A stretch of DNA of 64,000 nt. Origin: Eulemur rufifrons (Eukaryota > Chordata > Mammalia > Primates > Lemuridae). How positions within the stretch are numbered: the stretch's first letter is position 1; every line of letters starts with the position of its first letter. Below, in pieces: positions 47,597 to 60,790 of this stretch. The notes beneath the pieces were generated by a model, which saw only the letters and a program-made list of their open reading frames with translations, had not been told where the DNA came from and searched no databases. The stretch is from the NCBI RefSeq assembly GCF_041146395.1, contig NW_027182934.1, forward strand, positions 371,001-435,000, read 5' to 3'. The position numbers and the translations under genes are program-made.

Positions 47597-50500
47597 GTTC
47601 CAAAATACAGTTTAGTATGCCTACAAACCACCAGCCTAACATTGCTTTCTCTGAGTGGATATAGGCCTTCCCTTATATGAATCTCGGACTGCTTTCAAAA
47701 TGCAATTTGCCGGACCTACAAAACACCGCCCGAGAGTTGCTTTCTCTCACTATAAGCTTTTCTATATATGACTTTGGGACATAGTTTAGCATGCCAACAA
47801 AAGGCCACCCCATAGTTTGCGTGAATGTAAGCTTTCCTATGCATCACGCTCGTACTTCTTCCAAAGTATAGTACACCTACCAACCACCTCCCCAACGTTG
47901 CTTTTTCTGAGTGAATGTAAGCATTCTTTTATTCTCGTACTTCCTCCAAACTCCAGTTTAGTGTGACTAAAAATCACCACCGCAACCTTGCTTTCTCTGA
48001 GTGAATGTTAGCGTTCCCATTTATGATTCACACTTCACCCAAAATAGAATTTAGCAGAACTACAAACCGGCCCCCAAGGGTTGCTTTCTCTGTGAGACTG
48101 TAAGCTTTCCTATTACTCTTAACTTCTTCGCAACTAGAGATTTGCATGCCTACAAAACACCACCCCATAGTTGCCCTCTCTGCGTGAATGTAAGCACTCA
48201 TATATATGACTCTGCTACTTCTTCCAAAATACAGTTTAGTATGCTTACAAACAACCAACCAAACGTTGCGTTCTCTGAGAGAATGTTAGCGTTCCCAAGT
48301 ATGACTGTTCCAAATGATGCAAAGTAGAGTTTAGCAGGCTTACAAACTATCTCTCGAAAGTTGCTTCCTCTGGGGGACTGTAAGCTTTCCTATAAAAGAC
48401 TGTCGAACTTCTTCGAAACTACATTTCAGCACGCCAACAAAACATCACCACATAGTTTCTTTCTCAGCATAAATATAAGCGATTTTATATATGACTCTTG
48501 TACTTCTATCAAAATACAATTTAGCAGACCTCAAAATCAACCGCCAAGAGTTGCTTTCTCTAAGTCACTGTCAGCTTTCGAACTTCTTCCAAATTATATT
48601 TTATCATGCCTACAAAACACCACCCCATAGTTGCTTTCTCTGCGTCCATATAAGCGTTCATATATATGACTCTCGTACTTCTTCCAAACTGGAGTTAGTA
48701 TACCTACAAACCGGCACCCAATTTACCTTTCTCTGAGTGAATGAAGCGTATCCATGTATGCCTCTTTCACTTCATCCAAATTAGAGTTTAGCGGCCCACA
48801 AACCACCTCCTGTGAGTTGCTTTCTCTAGGTGACTGTAAACTTTCCTATATAAGACTCTCGAACTTCTTCCAAACTACAGTTTAGCATGCCAACAATACA
48901 GCGCCCCATCGTTGATTTCTCTGAGTGAACATAAGCGTTCCCATATATGACTCTCACTCTTCTTCCAAAATAGAATTTAGCAGACCTACACAACACCCGA
49001 TGGTTCCAATTCTCTAGGTGACTTTAATTTTTCCCACATATGACTCTCGAACTTCCTCCAAACTAGATTATGATGATTACATAGGCCACCCCACAGTTGC
49101 TTTCTCTGCGTGAATGTAACCGTTCATATATGACTCTCCTACTTCTTTTGAACTACAGCATTTATTCCTACAAACCATCACGACAACGTTCTTTCTGTGA
49201 GTGAATGCAAGCGTTCTCACACTTCATCCAAATTACAGTTTAGCAGACCTACCAACAAACTACAGAGAGTTGTTTTTCTCTGTGTCACTGTAATCTTTCC
49301 TATGTAAGGCTCTCGAACTTCTTCGAAACCACAGTTTAGCATGCCAACAAAATACGATCACAGAGTTGCTTTCTCTGCGTGAATGTAAGCATTCGTATAT
49401 ATGACTCTCCTACTTCCTCCAAAATACAGTTTAGAATGCTTACAAACCACCACCCAAACGTTGCGTTCTCTGAGTCAATGTAAGCGTTCCCATGTTTGAC
49501 TCTCACAATTGATGCAATCTAGAATTTAGCATGCTTAGAAACAATCTCCCGAGAGTTGCTTTCTCTGGGTGACTGTAAACTTTCCTATGTAAGACTCGCG
49601 AACTTCTTCCAAACTACAGTTTAGCATGCCAAAAAACCACCGCCCCATAGTTGATTTCTCTTCGTGATCATAAGCGTTCCCATATATGACTCTCATTCTT
49701 CTTTCAAAATAGAATTTAGCAGATCTACAAAATGGCCCCCGATGGTTGCTTTCTCTAAGTGACTGTAATTTTCCCCAGATATGACTCTCGAAATTCCTCC
49801 AAACTACAGATTAGCATGCATACATAGGCCACCCAACAGTTGCTTTCTCTGCGTGAATGTAACCGTTCATATATGACTCTCCTACTTCTTCCGAACTACA
49901 GTTATTATGCCTACAAACCACCACCCAAACGTTGTGTTCTCTGAGTGAATGTAAGCGTTCCCATGTTTGACTCTCACAATCGCTGCTTGTTAGAGTTTAG
50001 CAGGCTTGCAAAGCTCTCCTGAGTGTTGCTTTCTCTAGGTGACTGTAAGCTATCCTACATAACACTCTCGAACTTCTTCCAAACTGCAGTTTAGCATCCC
50101 CACAACACATCACCCCATAGTTTCTTTCTACGCATGAATGTAAGCGTTTGTATATAAGACTCTGACACGTCTTTCAAAATACAATTTAGCAGACTTAAAA
50201 AATCACCCGCCAAGAGTTGCTTTCTCTAAGTGACTGTCAGCTTTCGAACTTCTTCCAATCTATAGTTTAGCATGCCTGCACTACAGCACCCCGTATTTGC
50301 TTTCTCTGTGTTAATGTAAGCGTTCGTATTTATGTCTCTTGTACCTCTTCCAAAGTAGAGTTTAGTATGCTCACAAACGGCCACCCCAACGTTGCTTTCT
50401 CTGAGTGAATGTAAGCGTTCCTCTATATGATTTTAACACTTCTTTGAAAATAGAGTTTAGCAGGCCTACGAACCACCCCCCGAGAGTTTCTTTCTCTAAA

Positions 50501-50767
50501 TGACTGTAAGCTTTCCAGATATGACTCTCGAACATCCTCCAAACTATAGTTTAGTAGGCATACACACATCACTCCATAGCTGGTTTGTCTGCGTGAATGT
50601 AACCGTTCATATATATGACTTTCCTACTTCTTCCGAACTACAATTAAGGCCACAAACTGCAACCCAAACCTTGCGTTCTGAGTGGATGTAAACCTTCCCA
50701 TACTTGACTTTAAGAGTTGGTGCAAATTATCAGGCTTAGAAACCATCTCCCAAGAGTTGCTCTCTCT
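47597..50767 (-). repeat. 95-bp satellite, right block: oldest higher-order segment (about 2.95-kb spacing)
   Basis: From 47,597 the satellite reads TTCCAAAATACAGTTTAGTA, TGCCTACAAACCACC and GTTGCTTTCTCTGAGTG on the + strand. Between about 48.5 and 50.5 kb it aligns to sequence about 2,953-2,957 bp downstream (48,691 with 51,645; 49,381 with 52,338; 50,500 with 53,453). Compared with the next unit it has about 270 extra bp near 50.54-50.81 kb, bounded by two similar stretches (TATAGTTTAGTAGGCATACA). No gene is visible. Confidence 0.82.
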
Positions 50768-53452
50768 AGGTGACTGTAAGCTTTGCTATATAAGATTCTA
50801 AACTTCCTCCAAACTATAGTTTAGTAGGCATACAAACCTCACTCCATAGTTGCTTTCTCTGCATGAATGTAAGCGTTCCTATATATGATTCTCGTACTTT
50901 CTCCAAACTAGAGTTTAGTATGCCTACAAAACACAACCCCATCCTCGATTTCTCTGAGTCAATGTACGTGGTCCCCAATATGACTCTCCCACTTCTTCCA
51001 AAGTAGAGTTTTGCAGGCCTTCCCTTCATCCCCCGAAAGTTGGTTTCTATAAATGAGTGTACGCTTTCCTATATAACTTCTTCCAAACTAGAGATTAGCA
51101 TGGCTACAAAAAAGCCACCCCATAATTGCTTTCTCTGCATGAATGTAAGCGTTCCCATATATCATTTTCCTACTTCTTCCAAACTAGAGTTTAGTATGCC
51201 TACAAACCACCACACCATCGTTGCTTTCTCTGAGTGAATGTAACCCTTTCCATATATGACTCTCAATCTAAACCAAAATAGAGTTTAGCAGGCCTACATT
51301 CCACACCCAGAGATTTGCTTTCTCTAAGTGACTCTAAGCTTTCTTATATGTGATTCTCAATCTTCGTCCAAACTAGAGTTTAGCACGCCTAGAAAACACC
51401 ACCCCACAGTTCCTTTCTCTGCATGAATGTAAGCGTTTGAATATATGACTCTGGTACTTCTTTCAAAATACAATTTAGCAGACCGAAAAATCCACCGCCA
51501 AGAGTTGCTTTCTCTAAGTGACTGTCTGCTTTCGAACTTCTTCCAAACTATATTTTAGCAGGCCTACAAAACACCACCCCATAGTTGCTTTCTCTGCGTC
51601 CGTATAAGCGTTCATATATATGACTCTAGTACTTCTTCCAAACTGGAGTTAGTATACCTACAAACCGGCACCCCAATTTACCTTTCTCTGAGTGAATGAA
51701 GCGTATCCATGTATGCCTCTTTCACTTCATCCAAATTAGAGTTTAGCGGCTTACAAACCACCTCCTGTGAGTTGCTTTCTCTAGGTGACTGTAAACTTTC
51801 CTATATAAGACTCTCGAACTTCTTCCAAACTACAGTTTAGCATGCCAACAATACAGCGCCCCATCGTTGATTTCTCTGAGTCAACATAAGCGTTCCCATA
51901 TATGACTCTCACTCTTCTTCCAAAATAGAATTTAGCAGACCTACACACCAGCCCCCGATTGTTCCTTTCTCTATGTGACTCTAATTTTCCCCAGATATGA
52001 CTCTCGAACTTCCTCCAAACTACAGATTATGATGATTACATATGCCACCCCACAGTTGCTTTCTCTGCGTGAATGTAACCGTTCATATATGACTCTCCTA
52101 CTTCTTCGAACTACAGTTGTTATTCCTACAAACCACCACGACATAGTTCTTTCTCTGAGTGAATGCAAGCGTTCTCACACATCATCCAAATTACAGTTTA
52201 GTAGACCTACCAACAAACTACAGAGAGTTGTTTTCTCTGTGTCACTGTAATCTTTCCTATATAAGGCTCTCGAACTTCTTCCAAACCACAGTTTAGCATG
52301 CCAACAAAATACGATCACAGAGTTGCTTTCTCTGCGTGAATGTAAGCATTCGTATATATGACTCTCCTACTTCCTCCAAAATACAGTTTAGAATGCTTAC
52401 AAACCACCACCCAAACGTTGCGTTCTCTGAGTGAATGTAAGCGTTCCCATGTTTGACTCTCACAATTGATGCAAATTAGAGTTTAGCACGCTTAGAAACA
52501 ATCTGCCGAGAGTTACTTTCTCTAGGTGACTGTAAGCTTTCTTATATAAGACTCGCGAACTTCTTCCAAACTACACTTTAGAATCCCAATGAAACACTGC
52601 CCCATCGTTGATTTCTCTGAGTGAACATAAGCGTTCCCACATATGAATTTCACTCTTCTTCCAAAATAGAATTTAGCAGATCTACAAAACGGCCCCCGAT
52701 TGTTGCTTTCTCTAAGTGACTGCAATTTTCCCCAGATATGACTCTCGAACTTCCTCCAAAGTATAGATTAACATGCGTACATACACCACCCAACAGTTTC
52801 TTTCTCTGCGTGAATGTAACCGTTCATATATATGACTCTCCTACTTCTTCCGAACTACAGTTATTATGCCTACAAACCACCACCCAAACGTTGTGTTCTC
52901 TCCGTGAATGTAAGCGTTCCCATGTTTGACTCTCACAATTGCTGCTAATTAGTGTTTAGAGGCTTGTATAGCTGTCCCGAGTGTTGCTTTCTCTAGGTGA
53001 CTGTAAGCTATCCTATATAACACTCTCGAACTCCTTCCAAACTGCAGTTTAGCATGCCAACAACACATCACCCCATAGTTTCTTTCTCTGCATGAATGTA
53101 AGCGTTTGTATATGACTCTGGTACGTCTTTCAAAATACAATTTAGCAGACCTAAAAATCACCCGCCAAGAGTTGCTTTCTCTAAGTGACTGTCAGCTTTC
53201 GAACATCTTCCAATCTATAGTTTAGCATGCCTGCACTACAGCACCCCGTATTTGCTTTCTCTGTGTTAATGTAAGCGTTACTACTTGTCTCTCGTACCTC
53301 TTCCAAAGTAGAGTTTACTATGCTCAAAAACGGCCACCCCAACGTTGCTTTCTCTGAGTGAATGTAAGCGTTCCTGTATATGATTCGAACACTTCATTGA
53401 AAATAGAGTTTAGCAGGCCTACGAACCACCCCCAGAGAGTTGCTTTCTCTAA
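50768..53452 (-). repeat. 95-bp satellite higher-order unit b (about 2.69 kb)
   Basis: It aligns to the following 2,218-bp unit at an offset of about 2,690 over its first two thirds (51,975 with 54,665) and 2,218 over its last part (52,949 with 55,167). The difference is a segment of about 472 bp between 52,411 and 52,884 that the later units lack. Two nearly matching 60-bp stretches flank that segment (CCAAACGTTG to CTCTCACAATT). Confidence 0.85.
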
Positions 53453-55670
53453 ATGAATGTAAGCTTTCCAGATATGACTCTCGAGCATCCTCCAATCTAT
53501 CGTTTAGTAGGCATACAAACATCACTCCATAGTTGCTTTCTCTGCATGAATGTAAGCGTTCCTATATATGATTCTCGTCCTTCTTCCAAACTAGAGTTTA
53601 CTTTGCCTACAAACCACAACCCCATCGTTGATTTCTCCGAGTGAATGTACCCAGTCCCCCATATGATTCTCCCCCTTCTTCCAAAGTAGAGTTTTGCAGG
53701 CCTACAAACCATCCCCCGAAAGTTGGTTTCTATAAATGACGGTACGCTTTCCTATATATTTCTCTTTAACTTCTTGCAAAATAGAGATTAGCATGGCTAC
53801 AAAAAAGCCACCCCATAATTGCTTTCTCTGCATGAATGTAAGCGTTCCCATATATCATTCTCCTACTTCTTCCAAACTAGAGTTCAGTATGCCTACAAAC
53901 CACCACACCATCGTTGCTTTCTCTGAGTGAATGTAAGCCTTCCCATATATGACTCTCACTCCGAAACCAAAATAGAGTTTAGCACTCCTACATTCCACAC
54001 CCAGAGATTTGCTTTAAGCGACTCTAAGCTTTCTTATACGTGATTCTCAAACTTCGTCCAAACTAGAGTTTAGCATGCCTAGAAAACACCACCCCAGAGT
54101 TGCTTTCTCTGCATGAATGTAAGCGTTTGAATATATGAATCTGGTATTTCTTTCAAAATACAATTCAGCAGACCGAAAAATGAACCGCCGAGAGTTGCTT
54201 TCTCTAAGTGACTGTCTGCTTTCGAACTTCTTCCAAACTATATTTTAGCAGGCCTGCAAAACACCACCCCATAGTTGCTTTCTCTGCGTCCATATAAGCG
54301 TTCATATATATGACTCTAGTACTTCTTCCAAACTGGAGTTAGTATACCTACAAACCGGCACCCCAATTTACCTTTCTCTGAGTGAATGAAGCGTATCCAT
54401 GTATGCCTCTTTCACTTCATCCAAATTAGAGTTTAGCGGCTTACAAACCACCTCCTGTGAGTTGCTTTCTCTAGGTGACTGTAAACTTTCCTATATAAGA
54501 CTCTCGAACTTCTTCCAAACTACAGTTTAGCATGCCAACGATACAGCGTCCCATCGTTGATTTCTCTGAGTCAACATAAGCGTTCCCATATATGACTCTC
54601 ACTCTTCTTCCAAAATAGAATTTAGCAGACCTACACACCAGCCCCCGATTGTTCCTTTCTCTATGTGACTCTAATTTTCCCCAGATATGACTCTCGAACT
54701 TCCTCCAAACTACAGATTATGATGATTACATACGCCACCCCACAGTTGCTTTCTCTGCGTGAATGTAACCGTTCATATATGACTTTCCTACTTCTTCGAA
54801 CTACAGTTGTTATTCCTACAAACCACCACGACAAAGTTCTTTCTCTGAGTGAATGCAAGCGTTCTCACACATCATCCAAATCACAGTTTAGCAGACCTAC
54901 CAAGAAACTACAGAGAGTTGTTTTCTCTGTGTCACTGTAATCTTTCCTATACAAGGCTCTCGAACTTCTTCCAAACCACAGTTTAGCATGCCAACAAAAT
55001 ACGACCACAGAGTTGCTTTCTCTGCGTGAATGTAAGCATTCGTATATATGACTCTCCTACTTCCTCCAAAATACAGTTTAGAATGCTTAAAAACCAGCCA
55101 CCCAAACGTTGCGTTCTCTGAGTGAATGTAAGCGTTCCCATGTTTGACTCTCACAATTGCTGCTAATTAGTGTTTAGAGGCTTGTAAAGCTGTCCCGAGT
55201 GTTGCTTTCTCTAGGTGACTGTAAGCTAGCCTATATAACACTCTCGAACACCTTCCAAACTGCAGTTTAGCATCCCCACAACACATCACCCCATAGTTTC
55301 TTTCTCTGCATGAATGTAAGCGTTTGTATATGACTCTGGTACGTCTTTCAAAATACAATTTAGCAGACCTAAAAATCACCCGCCAAGAGTTGCTTTCTCT
55401 AAGTGACTGTCAGCTTTCGAACTTCTTCTAATCTATAGTTTAGCATGCCTGCACTACAGCACCCCGTATTTGCTGTCTCTGTGTTAAGGTAAGCGTTACT
55501 ATTTGTCTCTCGTACCTCTTCCAAAGTAGAGTTTAGTATGCTCAAAAACGGCCACCCCAACGTTGCTTTCTCTGAGTGAATGTAAGCGTTCCTGTATATG
55601 ATTCGAACACTTCATTGAAAATAGAGTTTAGCAGGCCTACGAACCACCCCCAGAGAGTTGCTTTCTCTAA
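53453..55670 (-). repeat. 2,218-bp higher-order repeat, copy c
   Basis: This is the first full 2,218-bp unit. I count 24 subunits in it (mean about 92 bp), cycling type I (CTCTAAGTGACTGTAAGC), type II (CTCTGCGTGAATGTAAGC) and type III (CTCTGAGTGAATGTAAGC). Three cycles are reduced to two subunits (near 54.1, 54.5 and 55.3 kb). It differs from copies d and e at several sites, for example CACTCCTACA near 53,991, GGCCTGCAAAACACC near 54,250 and CACACATCATCC near 54,874. Confidence 0.9.
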
Positions 55671-57888
55671 ATGAATGTAAGCTTTCCAGATATGACTCTC
55701 GAGCATCCTCCAATCTATCGTTTAGTAGGCATACAAACATCACTCCATAGTTGCTTTCTCTGCATGAATGTAAGCGTTCCTATATATGATTCTCGTCCTT
55801 CTTCCAAACTAGAGTTTACTTTGCCTACAAACCACAACCCCATCGTTGATTTCTCCGAGTGAATGTACCCAGTCCCCCATATGATTCTCCCCCTTCTTCC
55901 AAAGTAGAGTTTTGCAGGCCTACAAACCATCCCCCGAAAGTTGGTTTCTATAAATGACGGTACGCTTTCCTATATATTTCTCTTTAACTTCTTGCAAAAT
56001 AGAGATTAGCATGGCTACAAAAAAGCCACCCCATAATTGCTTTCTCTGCATGAATGTAAGCGTTCCCGTATATCATTCTCCTACTTCTTCCAAACTAGAG
56101 TTCAGTATGCCTACAAACCACCACACCATCGTTGCTTTCTCTGAGTGAATGTAAGCCTTCCCATATATGACTCTCACTCCGAAACCAAAATAGAGTTTAG
56201 CACGCCTACATTCCACACCCAGAGATTTGCTTTAAGCGACTCTAAGCTTTCTTATATGTGATTCTCAAACTTCGTCCAAACTAGAGTTTAGCATGCCTAG
56301 AAAACACCACCCCAGAGTTGCTTTCTCTGCATGAATGTAAGCGTTTGAATATATGACTCTGGTATTTCTTTCAAAATACAATTCAGCAGACCGAAAAATG
56401 AACCGCCGAGAGTTGCTTTCTCTAAGTGACTGTCTGCTTTCGAACTTCTTCCAAACTATATTTTAGCAGGCCTACAAAACACCACCCCATAGTTGCTTTC
56501 TCTGCGTCCATATAAGCGTTCATATATATGACTCTAGTACGTCTTCCAAACTGGAGTTAGTATACCTACAAACCGGCACCCCAATTTACCTTTCTCTGAG
56601 TGAATGAAGCGTATCCATGTATGCCTCTTTCACTTCATCCAAATTAGAGTTTAGCGGCTTACAAACCACCTCCTGTGAGTTGCTTTCTCTAGGTGACTGT
56701 AAACTTTCCTATATAAGACTCTCGAACTTCTTCCAAACTACAGTTTAGCATGCCAACGATACAGCGTCCCATCGTTGATTTCTCTGAGTCAACATAAGCG
56801 TTCCCATATATGACTCTCACTCTTCTTCCAAAATAGAATTTAGCAGACCTACACACCAGCCCCCGATTGTTCCTTTCTCTATGTGACTCTAATTTTCCCC
56901 AGATATGACTCTCGAACTTCCTCCAAACTACAGATTATGATGATTACATACGCCACCCCACAGTTGCTTTCTCTGCGTGAATGTAACCGTTCATATATGA
57001 CTCTCCTACTTCTTCGAACTACAGTTGTTATTCCTACAAACCACCACGACAAAGTTCTTTCTCTGAGTGAATGCAAGCGTTCTCACACTTCATCCAAATC
57101 ACAGTTTAGCAGACCTACCAAGAAACTACAGAGAGTTGTTTTCTCTGTGTCACTGTAATCTTTCCTATACAAGGCTCTCGAACTTCTTCCAAACCACAGT
57201 TTAGCATGCCAACAAAATACGACCACAGAGTTGCTTTCTCTGCGTGAATGTAAGCATTCGTATATATGACTCTCCTACTTCCTCCAAAATACAGTTTAGA
57301 ATGCTTAAAAACCAGCCACCCAAACGTTGCGTTCTCTGAGTGAATGTAAGCGTTCCCATGTTTGACTCTCACAATTGCTGCTAATTAGTGTTTAGAGGCT
57401 TGTAAAGCTGTCCCGAGTGTTGCTTTCTCTAGGTGACTGTAAGCTAGCCTATATAACACTCTCGAACACCTTCCAAACTGCAGTTTAGCATCCCCACAAC
57501 ACATCACCCCATAGTTTCTTTCTCTGCATGAATGTAAGCGTTTGTATATGACTCTGGTACGTCTTTCAAAATACAATTTAGCAGACCTAAAAATCACCCG
57601 CCAAGAGTTGCTTTCTCTAAGTGACTGTCAGCTTTCGAACTTCTTCTAATCTATAGTTTAGCATGCCTGCACTACAGCACCCCGTATTTGCTGTCTCTGT
57701 GTTAAGGTAAGCGTTACTATTTGTCTCTCGTACCTCTTCCAAAGTAGAGTTTAGTATGCTCAAAAACGGCCACCCCAACGTTGCTTTCTCTGAGTGAATG
57801 TAAGCGTTCCTGTATATGATTCGAACACTTCATTGAAAATAGAGTTTAGCAGGCCTACGAACCACCCCCAGAGAGTTGCTTTCTCTAA
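55671..57888 (-). repeat. 2,218-bp higher-order repeat, copy d
   Basis: It has the same 24-subunit order as copy c. I found no difference from copy e in the parts compared line by line, so d and e are the most recent duplicates. Confidence 0.92.
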
Positions 57889-60106
57889 ATGAATGTAAGC
57901 TTTCCAGATATGACTCTCGAGCATCCTCCAATCTATCGTTTAGTAGGCATACAAACATCACTCCATAGTTGCTTTCTCTGCATGAATGTAAGCGTTCCTA
58001 TATATGATTCTCGTCCTTCTTCCAAACTAGAGTTTACTTTGCCTACAAACCACAACCCCATCGTTGATTTCTCCGAGTGAATGTACCCAGTCCCCCATAT
58101 GATTCTCCCCCTTCTTCCAAAGTAGAGTTTTGCAGGCCTACAAACCATCCCCCGAAAGTTGGTTTCTATAAATGACGGTACGCTTTCCTATATATTTCTC
58201 TTTAACTTCTTGCAAAATAGAGATTAGCATGGCTACAAAAAAGCCACCCCATAATTGCTTTCTCTGCATGAATGTAAGCGTTCCCGTATATCATTCTCCT
58301 ACTTCTTCCAAACTAGAGTTCAGTATGCCTACAAACCACCACACCATCGTTGCTTTCTCTGAGTGAATGTAAGCCTTCCCATATATGACTCTCACTCCGA
58401 AACCAAAATAGAGTTTAGCACGCCTACATTCCACACCCAGAGATTTGCTTTAAGCGACTCTAAGCTTTCTTATATGTGATTCTCAAACTTCGTCCAAACT
58501 AGAGTTTAGCATGCCTAGAAAACACCACCCCAGAGTTGCTTTCTCTGCATGAATGTAAGCGTTTGAATATATGACTCTGGTATTTCTTTCAAAATACAAT
58601 TCAGCAGACCGAAAAATGAACCGCCGAGAGTTGCTTTCTCTAAGTGACTGTCTGCTTTCGAACTTCTTCCAAACTATATTTTAGCAGGCCTACAAAACAC
58701 CACCCCATAGTTGCTTTCTCTGCGTCCATATAAGCGTTCATATATATGACTCTAGTACGTCTTCCAAACTGGAGTTAGTATACCTACAAACCGGCACCCC
58801 AATTTACCTTTCTCTGAGTGAATGAAGCGTATCCATGTATGCCTCTTTCACTTCATCCAAATTAGAGTTTAGCGGCTTACAAACCACCTCCTGTGAGTTG
58901 CTTTCTCTAGGTGACTGTAAACTTTCCTATATAAGACTCTCGAACTTCTTCCAAACTACAGTTTAGCATGCCAACGATACAGCGTCCCATCGTTGATTTC
59001 TCTGAGTCAACATAAGCGTTCCCATATATGACTCTCACTCTTCTTCCAAAATAGAATTTAGCAGACCTACACACCAGCCCCCGATTGTTCCTTTCTCTAT
59101 GTGACTCTAATTTTCCCCAGATATGACTCTCGAACTTCCTCCAAACTACAGATTATGATGATTACATACGCCACCCCACAGTTGCTTTCTCTGCGTGAAT
59201 GTAACCGTTCATATATGACTCTCCTACTTCTTCGAACTACAGTTGTTATTCCTACAAACCACCACGACAAAGTTCTTTCTCTGAGTGAATGCAAGCGTTC
59301 TCACACTTCATCCAAATCACAGTTTAGCAGACCTACCAAGAAACTACAGAGAGTTGTTTTCTCTGTGTCACTGTAATCTTTCCTATACAAGGCTCTCGAA
59401 CTTCTTCCAAACCACAGTTTAGCATGCCAACAAAATACGACCACAGAGTTGCTTTCTCTGCGTGAATGTAAGCATTCGTATATATGACTCTCCTACTTCC
59501 TCCAAAATACAGTTTAGAATGCTTAAAAACCAGCCACCCAAACGTTGCGTTCTCTGAGTGAATGTAAGCGTTCCCATGTTTGACTCTCACAATTGCTGCT
59601 AATTAGTGTTTAGAGGCTTGTAAAGCTGTCCCGAGTGTTGCTTTCTCTAGGTGACTGTAAGCTAGCCTATATAACACTCTCGAACACCTTCCAAACTGCA
59701 GTTTAGCATCCCCACAACACATCACCCCATAGTTTCTTTCTCTGCATGAATGTAAGCGTTTGTATATGACTCTGGTACGTCTTTCAAAATACAATTTAGC
59801 AGACCTAAAAATCACCCGCCAAGAGTTGCTTTCTCTAAGTGACTGTCAGCTTTCGAACTTCTTCTAATCTATAGTTTAGCATGCCTGCACTACAGCACCC
59901 CGTATTTGCTGTCTCTGTGTTAAGGTAAGCGTTACTATTTGTCTCTCGTACCTCTTCCAAAGTAGAGTTTAGTATGCTCAAAAACGGCCACCCCAACGTT
60001 GCTTTCTCTGAGTGAATGTAAGCGTTCCTGTATATGATTCGAACACTTCATTGAAAATAGAGTTTAGCAGGCCTACGAACCACCCCCAGAGAGTTGCTTT
60101 CTCTAA
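57889..60106 (-). repeat. 2,218-bp higher-order repeat, copy e
   Basis: It is a full copy, apparently identical to d. It carries GTACGTCTTCCAAACTGG near 58,755, shared with d, where c has GTACTTCTTCC. Confidence 0.92.
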
Positions 60107-60790
60107 ATGAATGTAAGCTTTCCAGATATGACTCTCGAGCATCCTCCAATCTATCGTTTAGTAGGCATACAAACATCACTCCATAGTTGCTTTCTCTGCA
60201 TGAATGTAAGCGTTCCTATATATGATTCTCGTCCTTCTTCCAAACTAGAGTTTAGTATGCCTACAAACCACAACCCCATCGTTGATTTCTCCGAGTGAAT
60301 GTACCCAGTCCCCCATATGATTCTCCCCCTTCTTCCAAAGTAGAGTTTTGCAGGCCTACAAACCATCCCCCGAAAGTTGGTTTCTATAAATGACGTTACG
60401 CTTTCCTATATATTTCTCTTTAACTTCTTGCAAAATAGAGATTAGCATGGCTACAAAAAAGCCACCCCATAATTGCTTTCTCTGCATGAATGTAAGCGTT
60501 CCCGTATATCATTCTCCTACTTCTTCCAAACTAGAGTTCAGTATGCCTACAAACCACCACACCATCGTTGCTTTCTCTGAGCGAATGTAAGCCTTCCCAT
60601 ATATGACTCTCACTCTGAAACCAAAATAGAGTTTAGCACGCCTACATTCCACACCCAGAGATTTGCTTTAAGCGACTCTAAGCTTTCTTATATGTGATTC
60701 TCAAACTTCGTCCAAACTAGAGTTTAGCATGCCTAGAAAACACCACCCCAGAGTTGCTTTCTCTGCATGAATGTAAGCGTTTGAATATAT
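60107..60790 (-). repeat. 2,218-bp higher-order repeat, partial copy f
   Basis: It matches the start of c-e for about 0.68 kb, then diverges from about 60,790-60,800. At about 60,250 it has GAGTTTAGTATGCC where c-e have GAGTTTACTTTGCC. The left arm (about 46,435-46,450) also has the f form, so f keeps the older state at this site. Confidence 0.88.
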
